In this document: positions 9,602 through 18,023 of the stretch, in pieces
How the letters are laid out: each line of letters begins with the position of its first letter
How positions within the stretch are numbered: the first letter of the stretch is position 1
NCBI GenBank assembly: GCA_029688955.1
Contig: JARUKZ010000026.1
Span: 1 to 58,975, forward strand
Origin: Chitinispirillales bacterium ANBcel5
GTDB taxonomy: Bacteria; Fibrobacterota; Chitinivibrionia; Chitinivibrionales; Chitinispirillaceae
Direction: 5' to 3'
Length of the DNA stretch: 58,975 nt
Made by a program: the position numbers and the translations under genes
The notes under the pieces: model-generated
Database searches by the model: none
Seen by the model: the letters and a program-made list of their open reading frames with translations, nothing else
Told to the model about the DNA's origin: nothing

Positions 9602-9603
9602 TT

Positions 9604-10581
9604 ATGGGGTTTCCTGTACATAGACTAAGAAGGCTTAGAAAAAATGAGTATTTACGTAATATGGTTAGGGAAAACAGATTAAATGTTGAAAACTTTATCT
9701 GTCCTTTATTTGCGGTTCATGGGAATGGTGTGAAGCAAGAAATATCTATACTACCAGGAAATTATCATTTATCGGTGGATAGAATTGTGGAAGAGGCTAA
9801 AGAGATAAGAGATCTTGGAATCCCTGCAGTTTTGCTCTTTGGTGTTCCTCAGAGTAAAAACTTAGAAGCAACGGAAGCTTACGACCACAATGGAATTGTT
9901 CAAAGAGCTGTAAGGGCCATAAAAGAAGAGGTACCGCAACTTGTGGTTATTACTGATGTTTGTCTGTGTGAGTATACTCCTCATGGTCATTGCGGTGTTA
10001 TAAAAGATGGATATCTTGATAACGATTCTTCCCTTGAACTCATTGAGAAGGTTACTGTATCACATGCTCAAGCTGGAGCAGATATTGTTGCACCTGCGGC
10101 AATGCTTGATGGCCAGATTAGCAGAATGCGAAAAGTTTTGGATGAATCGTCTCATACCAATGTTGCAATCATGGCTTACTCTGCAAAGTTTGCATCAAAG
10201 CTTTACGATCCTTTTTTCAAGGAGGGGACAGAATCTGTGCTGGAATTTGGTGATAAGCGTACTCATCAAATGGACTGTGCAAATGCCTTTGAGGCATTGC
10301 GTGAGATTGCTTTAGATATAGAAGAAGGTGCTGATATAGTAATGGTCAAACCGGCGATGTTTTATCTCGATGTTGTTTACAGAGCAAAGGAAAGATTTAA
10401 AGTACCTCTTGCAATATATAATGTCAGCGGTGAATATGCCATGCTTAAGGCCGCTTCGTCCATTGGAAAAATTGATGAATTTGAGATAAGAAACGAGATG
10501 TTAACAAGTTTTAAGAGAGCCGGGGCTGATCTGATTATCTCCTATCATGCCAAAGAAATCGCTCATAATTTAAATAGATGA
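9604..10581 (+). CDS. hemB: Porphobilinogen synthase (ALA dehydratase)
   Basis: Condenses two 5-aminolevulinates to porphobilinogen. The 325-aa length is normal. The two Schiff-base lysines are visible: Lys195 in AYSAKFAS and Lys249 in MVKPA. The metal site DVCLCEYTPHGHCG carries Cys120, Cys122 and Cys130, the zinc type. Every active-site element is intact, so this is a working enzyme rather than a derived paralogue. It sits between the PaaK-like ligase (2 nt) and the GT4 gene (10 nt) inside the operon. Confidence 0.95.
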   Translation: MGFPVHRLRRLRKNEYLRNMVRENRLNVENFICPLFAVHGNGVKQEISILPGNYHLSVDRIVEEAKEIRDLGIPAVLLFGVPQSKNLEATEAYDHNGIVQRAVRAIKEEVPQLVVITDVCLCEYTPHGHCGVIKDGYLDNDSSLELIEKVTVSHAQAGADIVAPAAMLDGQISRMRKVLDESSHTNVAIMAYSAKFASKLYDPFFKEGTESVLEFGDKRTHQMDCANAFEALREIALDIEEGADIVMVKPAMFYLDVVYRAKERFKVPLAIYNVSGEYAMLKAASSIGKIDEFEIRNEMLTSFKRAGADLIISYHAKEIAHNLNR

Positions 10582-10591
10582 GGAATCATTT

Positions 10592-11758
10592 ATGGAAAAA
10601 ATAAAGATTGTACATGTATATAAGTCTTTTAATGTTTATAATGGACTAATTGAGATATTGTCTATTTTAGCCAATGATCTCGATCATACCCGTTATGAGC
10701 TGGGGGTGGTGGTATTTGAGTATGAGAAGAATGCATTTGGTGAGCATTTTGAAAAACTCGGTGGGAAGATATTTAATCTAAATGTAGCGCAAAGTGCAAT
10801 TAATGAAATAACAAGTTTTAATCAGCTTTATGACTTCTTTAAAACCTACAAGCCTCATGTAGTTCAAACCCATGTACTCAAGGCTAATCTTTTGGGAACA
10901 GTAGCTGCAAGAAAGGCGGGGGTTCCGGTGGTCATAGGGACCGAAATGACCCTGAAAGATACTGCTCCATCAAAGCTTGCAAGAATAAGAGATCGTTTTG
11001 TTCAGCCGATTACCAATGCTGCTATAGGTAAGTGTGATAAATTTGTTGTTACATCAGAGTTTATTAAAGATCAGTGGGAAAGCATCAGCAACTCAGAATT
11101 ATTTCGGGTTATTTACCCTCCCTTTAATCTAACAAAATTAAATTCTGCTGGTAAAAAACGTTCCGGAAATAAAAAAGGGGAGGTACGAATTGGTTTTATC
11201 GGAAGGCTTTCAGATGAGAAATCAGTAGACGTTCTACTTGATGCAATGAAGATAGTGGTTTCTTTGAGACCTGAGGCACAGTTGAGTATTGTGGGGACTG
11301 GTCCGCTGGAAGAAAATCTTAAAAACTATACTTCCTCACTTAACCTGCAAAGCAATGTTACCTTTTGCGGATACAGCTCTAATGTATTTCAGTCCTTGCG
11401 TGAAATGGATATTTTTGTACTGTCATCAAGAACTGAAGGTTGTCCTATAGTAATTCTTGAGGCTATGGCGATGGGGTTGCCTGTTGTTGCGACCAGAGTC
11501 GGAGGAAATAGTGAACTTGTAGTGGATGGCAGTACAGGGTTACTGGTAAAACACAGTAATTGTAAGCAGATGGCTTCTGCCATACTTGAATTAATCCATG
11601 ACCGTAGCCGAGCTCAAAAAATGGGGAAAGCTGGCAAGCAACGGGCATTTACAGTTTTTCATCCTAAAAAGTTCACTCAATCTTTGCAGCAGCTTTATGA
11701 CGAACTATATCAAAAAAAGACAACTAATCAGACTGTACTAGAAACAAGTGATAAGTGA
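10592..11758 (+). CDS. GT4-family glycosyltransferase
   Basis: A 388-aa GT-B glycosyltransferase. The C-terminal donor domain shows GFIGRLSDEKSVDVLLDA and the GT4 signature EGCPIVILEAMAMG with the EX7E glutamates, followed by GLPVVATRVGGNSELV. The N-terminal acceptor domain starts IKIVHVYKSFNVYNG. It probably transfers a nucleotide-activated sugar with retention of configuration to a lipid or small-molecule acceptor in the cytoplasm; neither donor nor acceptor can be read from sequence. It is 10 nt after hemB and 7 nt before the FAD oxidoreductase, so it shares the operon. Confidence 0.9.
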   Translation: MEKIKIVHVYKSFNVYNGLIEILSILANDLDHTRYELGVVVFEYEKNAFGEHFEKLGGKIFNLNVAQSAINEITSFNQLYDFFKTYKPHVVQTHVLKANLLGTVAARKAGVPVVIGTEMTLKDTAPSKLARIRDRFVQPITNAAIGKCDKFVVTSEFIKDQWESISNSELFRVIYPPFNLTKLNSAGKKRSGNKKGEVRIGFIGRLSDEKSVDVLLDAMKIVVSLRPEAQLSIVGTGPLEENLKNYTSSLNLQSNVTFCGYSSNVFQSLREMDIFVLSSRTEGCPIVILEAMAMGLPVVATRVGGNSELVVDGSTGLLVKHSNCKQMASAILELIHDRSRAQKMGKAGKQRAFTVFHPKKFTQSLQQLYDELYQKKTTNQTVLETSDK

Positions 11759-11765
11759 GATAAAG

Positions 11766-13118
11766 ATGAAAAATATAGTAGTAATTGGTGGTGGTCTTGC
11801 TGGGTTGGGTGCGGCCTGGAAATTAAAGCAGATAAAAGAACCCCGGCTTTTAAAGTGCACTGTTTTAGAAAAGGAAAACAGGGTAGGTGGTTTATGCAGA
11901 ACCGAAAATCAGTCTGGTTTTCTTTTTGATTATACCGGACACCTGCTTCATTTCAGAACTGAGCAGTTTAGAAATCTGGTGTTTTCGGTATTGGAAAAAA
12001 ATATAGATAAAAGAAATAGAAGTGCCTGGATTTATTCAAACCAGGTTTATACAAAGTACCCCTTTCAGGCAAATCTTTTTGGGTTACCACAAAATATCGT
12101 AATAGAATGCATTTATGAATACAGCAAAAAATACTTTAATGACTATAAGGGAGAAATAAATACCTTTGATGACTGGATACGGGCCTATTTTGGTGATGGT
12201 ATTGCGCGACACTTTATGATTCCCTACAATAAAAAAATCTACAGAAGAGATCCTTCACAGATGACCCCTGACTGTACGGGAAGATTTGTACCATCCAGTA
12301 ATTTAAAATTACTCTTAGCAGGGGCGTTATCGGAGAACTGTGGTGAACTTGGGTATAACTCACTATTCCACTATCCCATTAAGGGAGGGATAGAGAGTAT
12401 GGTCAAAGGGATCAGTTCACAAATTGATGGTGTTTCGGTGGGGGAATCGGTTGAAACAATACTTCCCTCTGAAAAAAAAGTTATCACATCAAAAAAAAGA
12501 AAAATCCCCTACGATTACCTCCTATCATCTCAGCCTATTACTTTGTTGGTAAACAGCATAGGCGAAAAGATTCCATCTTTGGTCACCCGTTCAGCATCAG
12601 AGCTGAAGCATGTTTCGGTTTTAAATATTAATCTGGGAGTAAAAGGCACTATAAGTAATAAACACTGGGTTTATATTCCTCAGGAAGACATGCTTTTTCA
12701 CCGTATTGGTTTTCCTCACAATTTCTCGGATACTATGGCTCCTAAAGAGCACAGTTCCATTTACCTTGAAATTTCTTATGATCCAAAGGTTGGTATAGAT
12801 ATTGAGGAGGCAAAGAGAAGATCCATTAATGATTTAGAGAAAATGAAGGTTATCGAATCGGCTGATCAAGTCGTTTGTGAGAATGTTATCGACATACCGT
12901 TTGGGTATGTGATTTTCGACAAACAACGAAATACTGCTCTGTCTACTATCAATAAGTACCTTAGGGATAATAAAATCTATTCAATTGGTCGTTTCGGAGC
13001 CTGGGAATATCAATCAATGGAAGATTCCTTCATGATGGGAGTTACTGTTGCAGAAAAGGTATACAAAAGACATATACGCTTCTCAGAGTCAACGAAAAGA
13101 ATAACCCACAAAGAATAA
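11766..13118 (+). CDS. FAD-dependent oxidoreductase (HemY/UGM/amine-oxidase-like)
   Basis: A 450-aa flavoprotein. Starting at the ATG at 11766, the dinucleotide motif VIGGGLAGLGAAW comes at residues 5-17, followed by the acidic strand end and ENRVGGLCRT. The middle part (YPFQANLFGLP; FDDWIRAYFG; IPYNKKIYRRDPSQMT) resembles proteins filed with protoporphyrinogen oxidase and UDP-galactopyranose mutase. The C-terminal FAD contact lies around SIGRFGAWEYQSMEDSFMMG. The role could be tetrapyrrole-related, given hemA/hemB, or sugar-related, given the transferases; sequence alone does not decide. A reading frame six codons longer exists but has a poorer start. Confidence 0.75.
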   Translation: MKNIVVIGGGLAGLGAAWKLKQIKEPRLLKCTVLEKENRVGGLCRTENQSGFLFDYTGHLLHFRTEQFRNLVFSVLEKNIDKRNRSAWIYSNQVYTKYPFQANLFGLPQNIVIECIYEYSKKYFNDYKGEINTFDDWIRAYFGDGIARHFMIPYNKKIYRRDPSQMTPDCTGRFVPSSNLKLLLAGALSENCGELGYNSLFHYPIKGGIESMVKGISSQIDGVSVGESVETILPSEKKVITSKKRKIPYDYLLSSQPITLLVNSIGEKIPSLVTRSASELKHVSVLNINLGVKGTISNKHWVYIPQEDMLFHRIGFPHNFSDTMAPKEHSSIYLEISYDPKVGIDIEEAKRRSINDLEKMKVIESADQVVCENVIDIPFGYVIFDKQRNTALSTINKYLRDNKIYSIGRFGAWEYQSMEDSFMMGVTVAEKVYKRHIRFSESTKRITHKE

Positions 13119-13125
13119 GGGACAA

Positions 13126-14175
13126 ATGGATTTTAGAACATTCATTGCGGTTCTTGAGAAAAGAGGTTTAATCCAAACTGTAGAAGAACCTGTAGACTGG
13201 AAACATCAAATAGGTGAAATCAGTAGAACTGTACCTTCAGCTCTGTGGTTTAAAAATGTTAAGGACTATCCGGGACAAAGTGTTTTTACGGGTGCCCTGG
13301 GCAGTAGTGAGGCTATAGAGCTGTTATTTGAAATAGAGGGTCAAAAGAATAGAAGACGCCGGGAGCTTGTAAAAGCCATCCGCCAGCGTGCAAGGATTCC
13401 TCTTGCCCCTGTAGTGGTAGAAGATGGTCCTGTTACGGAAAATATCTGCATGGGTAAACATGTAAATCTGTTTCGTTTTGCTGTTCCGTGGTGGAGTCGT
13501 GTGGATGGTGGGAGATTCATTGGTACCTGGCATGTAAATATTACCAAGGATCCCCAGACAGGTAGTAGAAATGTTGGTGTATACAGGATGCAAATAGTGG
13601 ATAAGAGAAGTGCTACAGTAAGTGTATCACCTAAGGGGCACTTGGCGATTCATATGAGGGAGGCAGAGAAGAGGGGAAAAGCATTAAAAATGGCTGTAGC
13701 TATTGGGGTGAGTGAGTTTTTGGTTATGGCAGGTGGTGCATCATTTGCTCTGGGAGTGGATGAGTACAGTATGGCTGGGGCCTGGGCTCGCAAGCCACTT
13801 GAGATTATCAGGTGCAGGGGTGTGGATCTTGAAGTACCCGCACAGTCTGAAATAGTTCTTGAGGGGGAGCTTAAACCAGGAATTCGGGTCAAAGATGGTC
13901 CCTATCTTGATTATGCCGGCATTGCGAATTCCAATCCGGCTGCATTTCTTTTTGAAGTTAACTCTGTAATGTATAGAAATAATCCCATTTTCAGGGGTAC
14001 TGCTGTTGGCAGACCAGGTGCAGAAGATCATCATATGTTGTCTCTTTTAGCCGGTGCAGGGCTGGTGGATTTTCACGGATCAAAAATGAGGAGGTTGTTA
14101 CAAAACTTTTTCTTAAAAAACAGGATGTATACATTGTTACAGATGAGTGGCAGAATAGGAAAACTAATTAAATAA
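13126..14175 (+). CDS. ubiD: Short UbiD-family prenyl-FMN decarboxylase
   Basis: A UbiD-type (de)carboxylase for aromatic or unsaturated acids. It keeps the prFMN/metal-binding core: RNVGVYRMQ (Asn149, Arg154), KGHLAIH (His172), DEYSMAGA (Glu213) and SEIVLEGEL (Glu242, Glu246). The segment usually written EGPFGEYTG reads DGPYLDYAG (Asp257, Asp262). At 349 aa it is about 100 residues shorter than most UbiD proteins: the C-terminal domain after GRPGAEDHH is replaced by a short basic helix. A second frame also stays open to the same end, so a frameshift does not simply restore the missing domain. Co-transcribed with UbiX, which makes the cofactor. Confidence 0.85.
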   Translation: MDFRTFIAVLEKRGLIQTVEEPVDWKHQIGEISRTVPSALWFKNVKDYPGQSVFTGALGSSEAIELLFEIEGQKNRRRRELVKAIRQRARIPLAPVVVEDGPVTENICMGKHVNLFRFAVPWWSRVDGGRFIGTWHVNITKDPQTGSRNVGVYRMQIVDKRSATVSVSPKGHLAIHMREAEKRGKALKMAVAIGVSEFLVMAGGASFALGVDEYSMAGAWARKPLEIIRCRGVDLEVPAQSEIVLEGELKPGIRVKDGPYLDYAGIANSNPAAFLFEVNSVMYRNNPIFRGTAVGRPGAEDHHMLSLLAGAGLVDFHGSKMRRLLQNFFLKNRMYTLLQMSGRIGKLIK

Positions 14176-14193
14176 GCAAAAGAAGGGGATGAA

Positions 14194-15177
14194 ATGAGCA
14201 GAAAAAAGGGTAAACGCTTGCGTGTTTTGGGTCTCCTGATCATACTTCTTTTAATCTCCTTATCGTTTTTTTATTGGAATCAGAATAAAAGCAGGGTTAA
14301 TCGTTTTACCAAAAATAACTGGGCAATAGGAATATACACCGGCCCTGATCCTTTTACGTTAAGTAGTCCTCCGCATATAGAAAATCCGGTACTAACAGCA
14401 GATGACATTACCGACATTAAAGCAGACTATGTAGCAGACCCGTTTATGATTAAAAAAGATTCTCTGTGGTACATGTTTTTTGAGGTGAAAAATTCTCTGA
14501 CCAATCATAGTGACATAGGCCTGGCTGTTAGCAGAGACGGTTTTTCCTGGGAGTATGAAAGGATTGTACTTGATGAGCCATTTCACCTCTCCTATCCCTT
14601 AGTCTTTCTATATAAAGATGAATATTACATGATCCCTGAAAGCGCTGAAGCCATGCAGTTGCTTCTTTACAGAGCTAAGCAGTTTCCCTATTCCTGGGAG
14701 GTTGAGAAGGTACTTATAGAGGGTGAATTCGGGGACCATGTTCTTTTTAAGCATGATGCTACCTGGTGGTTGATTGCTAATTCATCACCCTACACTCACG
14801 ACAACACAAAACTATTCTTTGCCGATAGTTTAAAGGGTACATGGACAGAGCATCCTCAGAGTCCTATAGTGATCTCTGATGCTTCCAGGGCAAGACCGGG
14901 GGGCAGAGTTCCTGCACTGGATGGAACAATTTACTGGTTTGCTCAGGATTGTTATCCTACCTATGGCAGAAAGCTTAATGCGTTTAAAATTACTGAACTA
15001 ACACGAGAAAACTACAGTGATATTCCTCATTCAAAAAATCCTGTTTTGCAGCCCGGGGCCTATGATTGGACCAGGAGGGGTATGCATCACATTGATGCTC
15101 ATAAATTACCTAACGAACAATGGATTGCATGTGTGGATGGATATAGCAGAAGTCTTTTTATCGAAATCGAATATTAA
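14194..15177 (+). CDS. GINT1-like five-bladed propeller protein, membrane-anchored
   Basis: A 327-aa protein with an N-terminal signal anchor (residues 8-26, LRVLGLLIILLLISLSFFYW) and a beta-propeller related to GH43 folds. Motifs such as YVADPFMIKKDSLWYMFFE, IGLAVSRDGFSWEYE, YYMIPESAEA and FGDHVLFKHDATWWL match the N-terminal domain found in plant glucosamine inositolphosphorylceramide transferase (GINT1) and in some bacterial sugar-modifying proteins. Role here is unknown; it probably binds or modifies a glycan at the membrane. It lies 18 nt after ubiD and 12 nt before ubiX, splitting an otherwise natural ubiD/ubiX pair. Confidence 0.65.
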   Translation: MSRKKGKRLRVLGLLIILLLISLSFFYWNQNKSRVNRFTKNNWAIGIYTGPDPFTLSSPPHIENPVLTADDITDIKADYVADPFMIKKDSLWYMFFEVKNSLTNHSDIGLAVSRDGFSWEYERIVLDEPFHLSYPLVFLYKDEYYMIPESAEAMQLLLYRAKQFPYSWEVEKVLIEGEFGDHVLFKHDATWWLIANSSPYTHDNTKLFFADSLKGTWTEHPQSPIVISDASRARPGGRVPALDGTIYWFAQDCYPTYGRKLNAFKITELTRENYSDIPHSKNPVLQPGAYDWTRRGMHHIDAHKLPNEQWIACVDGYSRSLFIEIEY

Positions 15178-15189
15178 AAGTGGGAAAAA

Positions 15190-15780
15190 ATGGCTACAAG
15201 AAAACTCGTTGTTGGAATCACCGGTGCGTCTGGAGTTATTTACGGGATATATTTGTTAAAGGAAGCAAAGCAATATGGGTTAGAAACACATTTAATAATT
15301 AGTGACACTGCAAGGAGGATTATTGAGTTTGAAACCTCTTTTTCTGTAGATCAGATAGAAACACTTGCTTCATTTGTGTATAGTCCCAACGATCTGTTTG
15401 CACCTGTTGCAAGTGGATCTTTTAAAACCGATGCTATGATTATTGCTCCATGCTCCATAAAAACCCTCTCATCTGTTGCTAACAGCTATTCTTCTTCATT
15501 AATAACCAGAGCTGCAGATGTTGCTCTAAAAGAAAAGAGGCGCCTTGTATTGTGTGTGAGGGAAACACCATTTCATTGTGGTCATCTTAAACTTATGCTT
15601 CAGGCCAGTGATGCAGGTGCAATTATTTCACCCCCCTGCCCCTCCTTTTACTCAAAACCTGATTCGCTGGACGAGATAGTTAAACAGAGCGTGGGCAAAT
15701 TACTCGATCTGGTGGGAATAGATACTGTTCTATACAAACGCTGGTCCGGGGCATCGGATTTGCATGAATATGAATACTAA
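15190..15780 (+). CDS. ubiX: Flavin prenyltransferase
   Basis: Makes prenylated FMN from FMN and dimethylallyl phosphate, the cofactor of UbiD enzymes. The 196-aa protein has the N-terminal GITGASG FMN-binding loop, the DLFAPVASGSF segment and the conserved run APCSIKTLSSVANS...RAADVALKEKRRLVLCVRETP near residues 94-128. Length and motifs are canonical. Its presence in the same operon argues that the short UbiD upstream is a working prFMN enzyme. Confidence 0.93.
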   Translation: MATRKLVVGITGASGVIYGIYLLKEAKQYGLETHLIISDTARRIIEFETSFSVDQIETLASFVYSPNDLFAPVASGSFKTDAMIIAPCSIKTLSSVANSYSSSLITRAADVALKEKRRLVLCVRETPFHCGHLKLMLQASDAGAIISPPCPSFYSKPDSLDEIVKQSVGKLLDLVGIDTVLYKRWSGASDLHEYEY

Positions 15781-15822
15781 GACAAAACAAGAATGTGAAC
15801 TATAGCAATAAAGGCGGTTTTA

Positions 15823-16332
15823 ATGAATCAAATGATTCAGCGTTTTTTTAGGAAGTTGGCTTACATATCTCCTGGAGGAAGCACTTTGCGCCCACAACTT
15901 CACAGGATGCGGGGAGTAACCATTGGTAAAAACGTTTGGATAAGTCAGTATGTATACATAGACGAAATTCATCCAGAAGTCATAACTATAGAGGATAATT
16001 GTACAATCGGTTTGCATACCACTCTTGTATCTCATTTCTACTGGGGCCCAAGGCGTTCCTCACAGTTTGCGGGACCTATACATATCGAAGAAGATGTTTT
16101 TATCGGTCCCCATTGCGTGATACTTCCTAAGGTTAAAATTGGTAAAGGATCGGTGATTCAGGCTGGTACCGTGGTTTCAAAAGATGTTCCGCCAAATACT
16201 CTATGGGGGGTGGCAAAAGCGGGGCCCTTAGCAAGAGTGACCAATCCACTTACTGCAGAGGTTGGATATGATAGTTTTTTAAAAGGGTTGAGACCTTTGC
16301 AAGCACAGAAAGTCTTACACAAGAATAGTTAA
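15823..16332 (+). CDS. Left-handed beta-helix acyltransferase (WcaF/CysE-like)
   Basis: A 169-aa hexapeptide-repeat O-acetyltransferase-type protein. Imperfect hexapeptides are visible in GVTIGKNVWISQYVYI, ITIEDNCTIG, IHIEEDVFIG and VKIGKGSVIQAGTVVSKDVP. His54 in LVSHFYW sits where family members carry the catalytic histidine. It probably acetylates a sugar hydroxyl with acetyl-CoA, like proteins in colanic acid and O-antigen loci. It is the last gene of the operon: one base separates its stop from the stop of the convergent kinase gene, and no hairpin separates them. Confidence 0.85.
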   Translation: MNQMIQRFFRKLAYISPGGSTLRPQLHRMRGVTIGKNVWISQYVYIDEIHPEVITIEDNCTIGLHTTLVSHFYWGPRRSSQFAGPIHIEEDVFIGPHCVILPKVKIGKGSVIQAGTVVSKDVPPNTLWGVAKAGPLARVTNPLTAEVGYDSFLKGLRPLQAQKVLHKNS

Positions 16333-16333
16333 T

Positions 16334-16846
16334 TTACCTGAGCACTGTAATCTTAGTTTTCAAAACCGAGGATATATCATGGAAAACACAGATAGCTAAA
16401 TAACTTTCATTTTTGATACTATCTATCGATTCATTCATACTTTGAAATTGTTTCTTTATTACATCTGCACCGACAGACCGTTCTCTGTTTTTATCATTTT
16501 GGATACATTGGCTTAGAGGTAGGTTAAAGATAAAGGCAGTTGTATTGAATGCTCCACACTGCTCATTTATTCTTAAAATACTTTCTCTTGATGTTTTTTT
16601 TACATTTGTTGCATCAATGACTGTTAATTTCTCATATTTCAAGCGTCTTTGTACAATTAGATGCACTAGATCAAAAGCATCCGAAGATACGCTTTGATCG
16701 TTTTCATCATCACTTATCATCCCCCTGCACTTATCTGATGATACTATTTCTGTTGGTAGGAAGTGTTTGGTTGCAAAGAGACTTTTTCCACTTCCAGAGG
16801 GCCCTATCATTACAATTACATTTGGGTATGGCAGTATAATATTCAT
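16334..16846 (-). CDS. Stand-alone Pnkp-type polynucleotide 5'-kinase domain
   Basis: A 170-aa P-loop phosphotransferase closely resembling the kinase module at the N-terminus of bacterial Pnkp, the end-healing enzyme of the Pnkp/Hen1 RNA-repair system. It shows the P-loop GPSGSGKS (15-22), VSSDKCRG with Asp38 and Arg41 (the acid and acceptor-binding Arg of the family), the SDDENDQ segment, VIDATNV (76-82) and a lid NDKNRER with Arg121 and Arg123. The length equals the isolated kinase domain; the phosphatase and ligase domains are absent and no hen1 is adjacent. Substrate could be RNA or DNA 5'-OH, or something else. No clear ribosome binding site precedes the ATG. Confidence 0.8.
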   Translation of the reverse strand: MNIILPYPNVIVMIGPSGSGKSLFATKHFLPTEIVSSDKCRGMISDDENDQSVSSDAFDLVHLIVQRRLKYEKLTVIDATNVKKTSRESILRINEQCGAFNTTAFIFNLPLSQCIQNDKNRERSVGADVIKKQFQSMNESIDSIKNESYLAICVFHDISSVLKTKITVLR

Positions 16847-17011
16847 TGTTCAGATAAATCATTAAGGTTTTCACCATCAAACGAGCAATAGCTACGCCAA
16901 TCTGTTATGATAGCTTTTATCCAGCGTGGCAAAATTCTTGCTCTTTTTTGGAAAAAAAAGGTGAAGGACAGAGAACTTGTAATGACTGGCACTTACTGGA
17001 GAGTTTAGAGA

Positions 17012-18022
17012 ATGGATCTTTCGACAAATTACATGGGTTTAACACTAAAAAATCCACTGATCGGGTCTTCATCACCGATTTGGTCTGATGAAAGTAATGT
17101 AAAGAGGTTCGAACAGGCAGGTGGTGCGGCAATCGTTTTATACTCTCTCTTTGAGGAACAGGTTGTGCTGGATGAAAAAAGTAAGAAAAACGCTGCATAT
17201 GCAGATAAGGATGATGTTGAGTCATTCACCTATCTTCCGGATTTTGGACATTACTCCTTTTCTCCTCAGCAGTACCTTGATTTTATTGATAAGGTTAAAA
17301 AAAGTACCACCATACCCATTATAGCCAGTCTCAATGGAACTACTGCAGGGGAGTGGACACATTATGCTTCTGAGATTGAGGAGTGTGGGGCAGATGGTTT
17401 GGAGTTAAATATCTATTCCATTGCAGACGATCCTCTACTTTCGGCCCCATCAGTGGAGGAGAGTTATCTTGAGCTTATCAGGATCATTCGTAAAAGTATT
17501 AAAATTCCCTTTGCTGTAAAGATGAGTCCCTATTTCAGCTCTGTACCCAATATGGTTAAGAGAATACGGGATACAGGAGTAGATGGTATAGTATTGTTTA
17601 ACAGGCTTTATGAGCCTGACATTAATCTAAAAACACTGGATGTTTTACCCGCCCTTAGATTAAGCAGTTCTGAAGATTTGAAGATGCGCTTACGGTGGGC
17701 CAGCATTCTTTTTGATAAAGTAGCCATCGATATAGGGATAAGCGGTGGGGTACACACAGCACAGGACGTAATAAAAAGTAAGGTTGCGGGGGCAAAAGCT
17801 GTAATGATGACCTCACGGTTACTTAAAGGCGACATAGAGGGGGTTAAAGACATACTGGCAGAGATTAGTTCGTGGCTTGATCGCAACGGGTATTCTTCAC
17901 TTGGAGAGATTGAGGGGATGTTGAGTGAACTTACAGTAGATCATCTCAGGCATTTCAGAAGGGCTGAATATTTGAGGGTTTTAGGTAATTATCGTGAATG
18001 GATAAAACGACAGGAGGGATAA
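17012..18022 (+). CDS. Dihydroorotate dehydrogenase-like flavoprotein
   Basis: A 336-aa TIM-barrel protein of the class 1 dihydroorotate-dehydrogenase-like family. It starts MDLSTNYMGLTLKNPLIGSSSP, has the substrate-loop region GLELNIYS near 130, the barrel Lys in PFAVKMSPYF, and FMN phosphate-binding turns IGISGGVHTAQDV and AVMMTSRLLKG. These DHOD-like proteins are usually not the pyrimidine enzyme, and their substrate is not settled. A C-terminal extension (LGEIEGMLS... to the end) is typical of the group. GGAGAG precedes the ATG. One base separates it from the BON gene, so the two form an operon. Confidence 0.85.
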   Translation: MDLSTNYMGLTLKNPLIGSSSPIWSDESNVKRFEQAGGAAIVLYSLFEEQVVLDEKSKKNAAYADKDDVESFTYLPDFGHYSFSPQQYLDFIDKVKKSTTIPIIASLNGTTAGEWTHYASEIEECGADGLELNIYSIADDPLLSAPSVEESYLELIRIIRKSIKIPFAVKMSPYFSSVPNMVKRIRDTGVDGIVLFNRLYEPDINLKTLDVLPALRLSSSEDLKMRLRWASILFDKVAIDIGISGGVHTAQDVIKSKVAGAKAVMMTSRLLKGDIEGVKDILAEISSWLDRNGYSSLGEIEGMLSELTVDHLRHFRRAEYLRVLGNYREWIKRQEG

Positions 18023-18023
18023 A

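Noticed and set aside
11748..11765. Upstream start for the FAD oxidoreductase
   Set aside because: It would overlap the GT4 stop and add residues before the Rossmann motif; the ATG at 11766 fits the family better.
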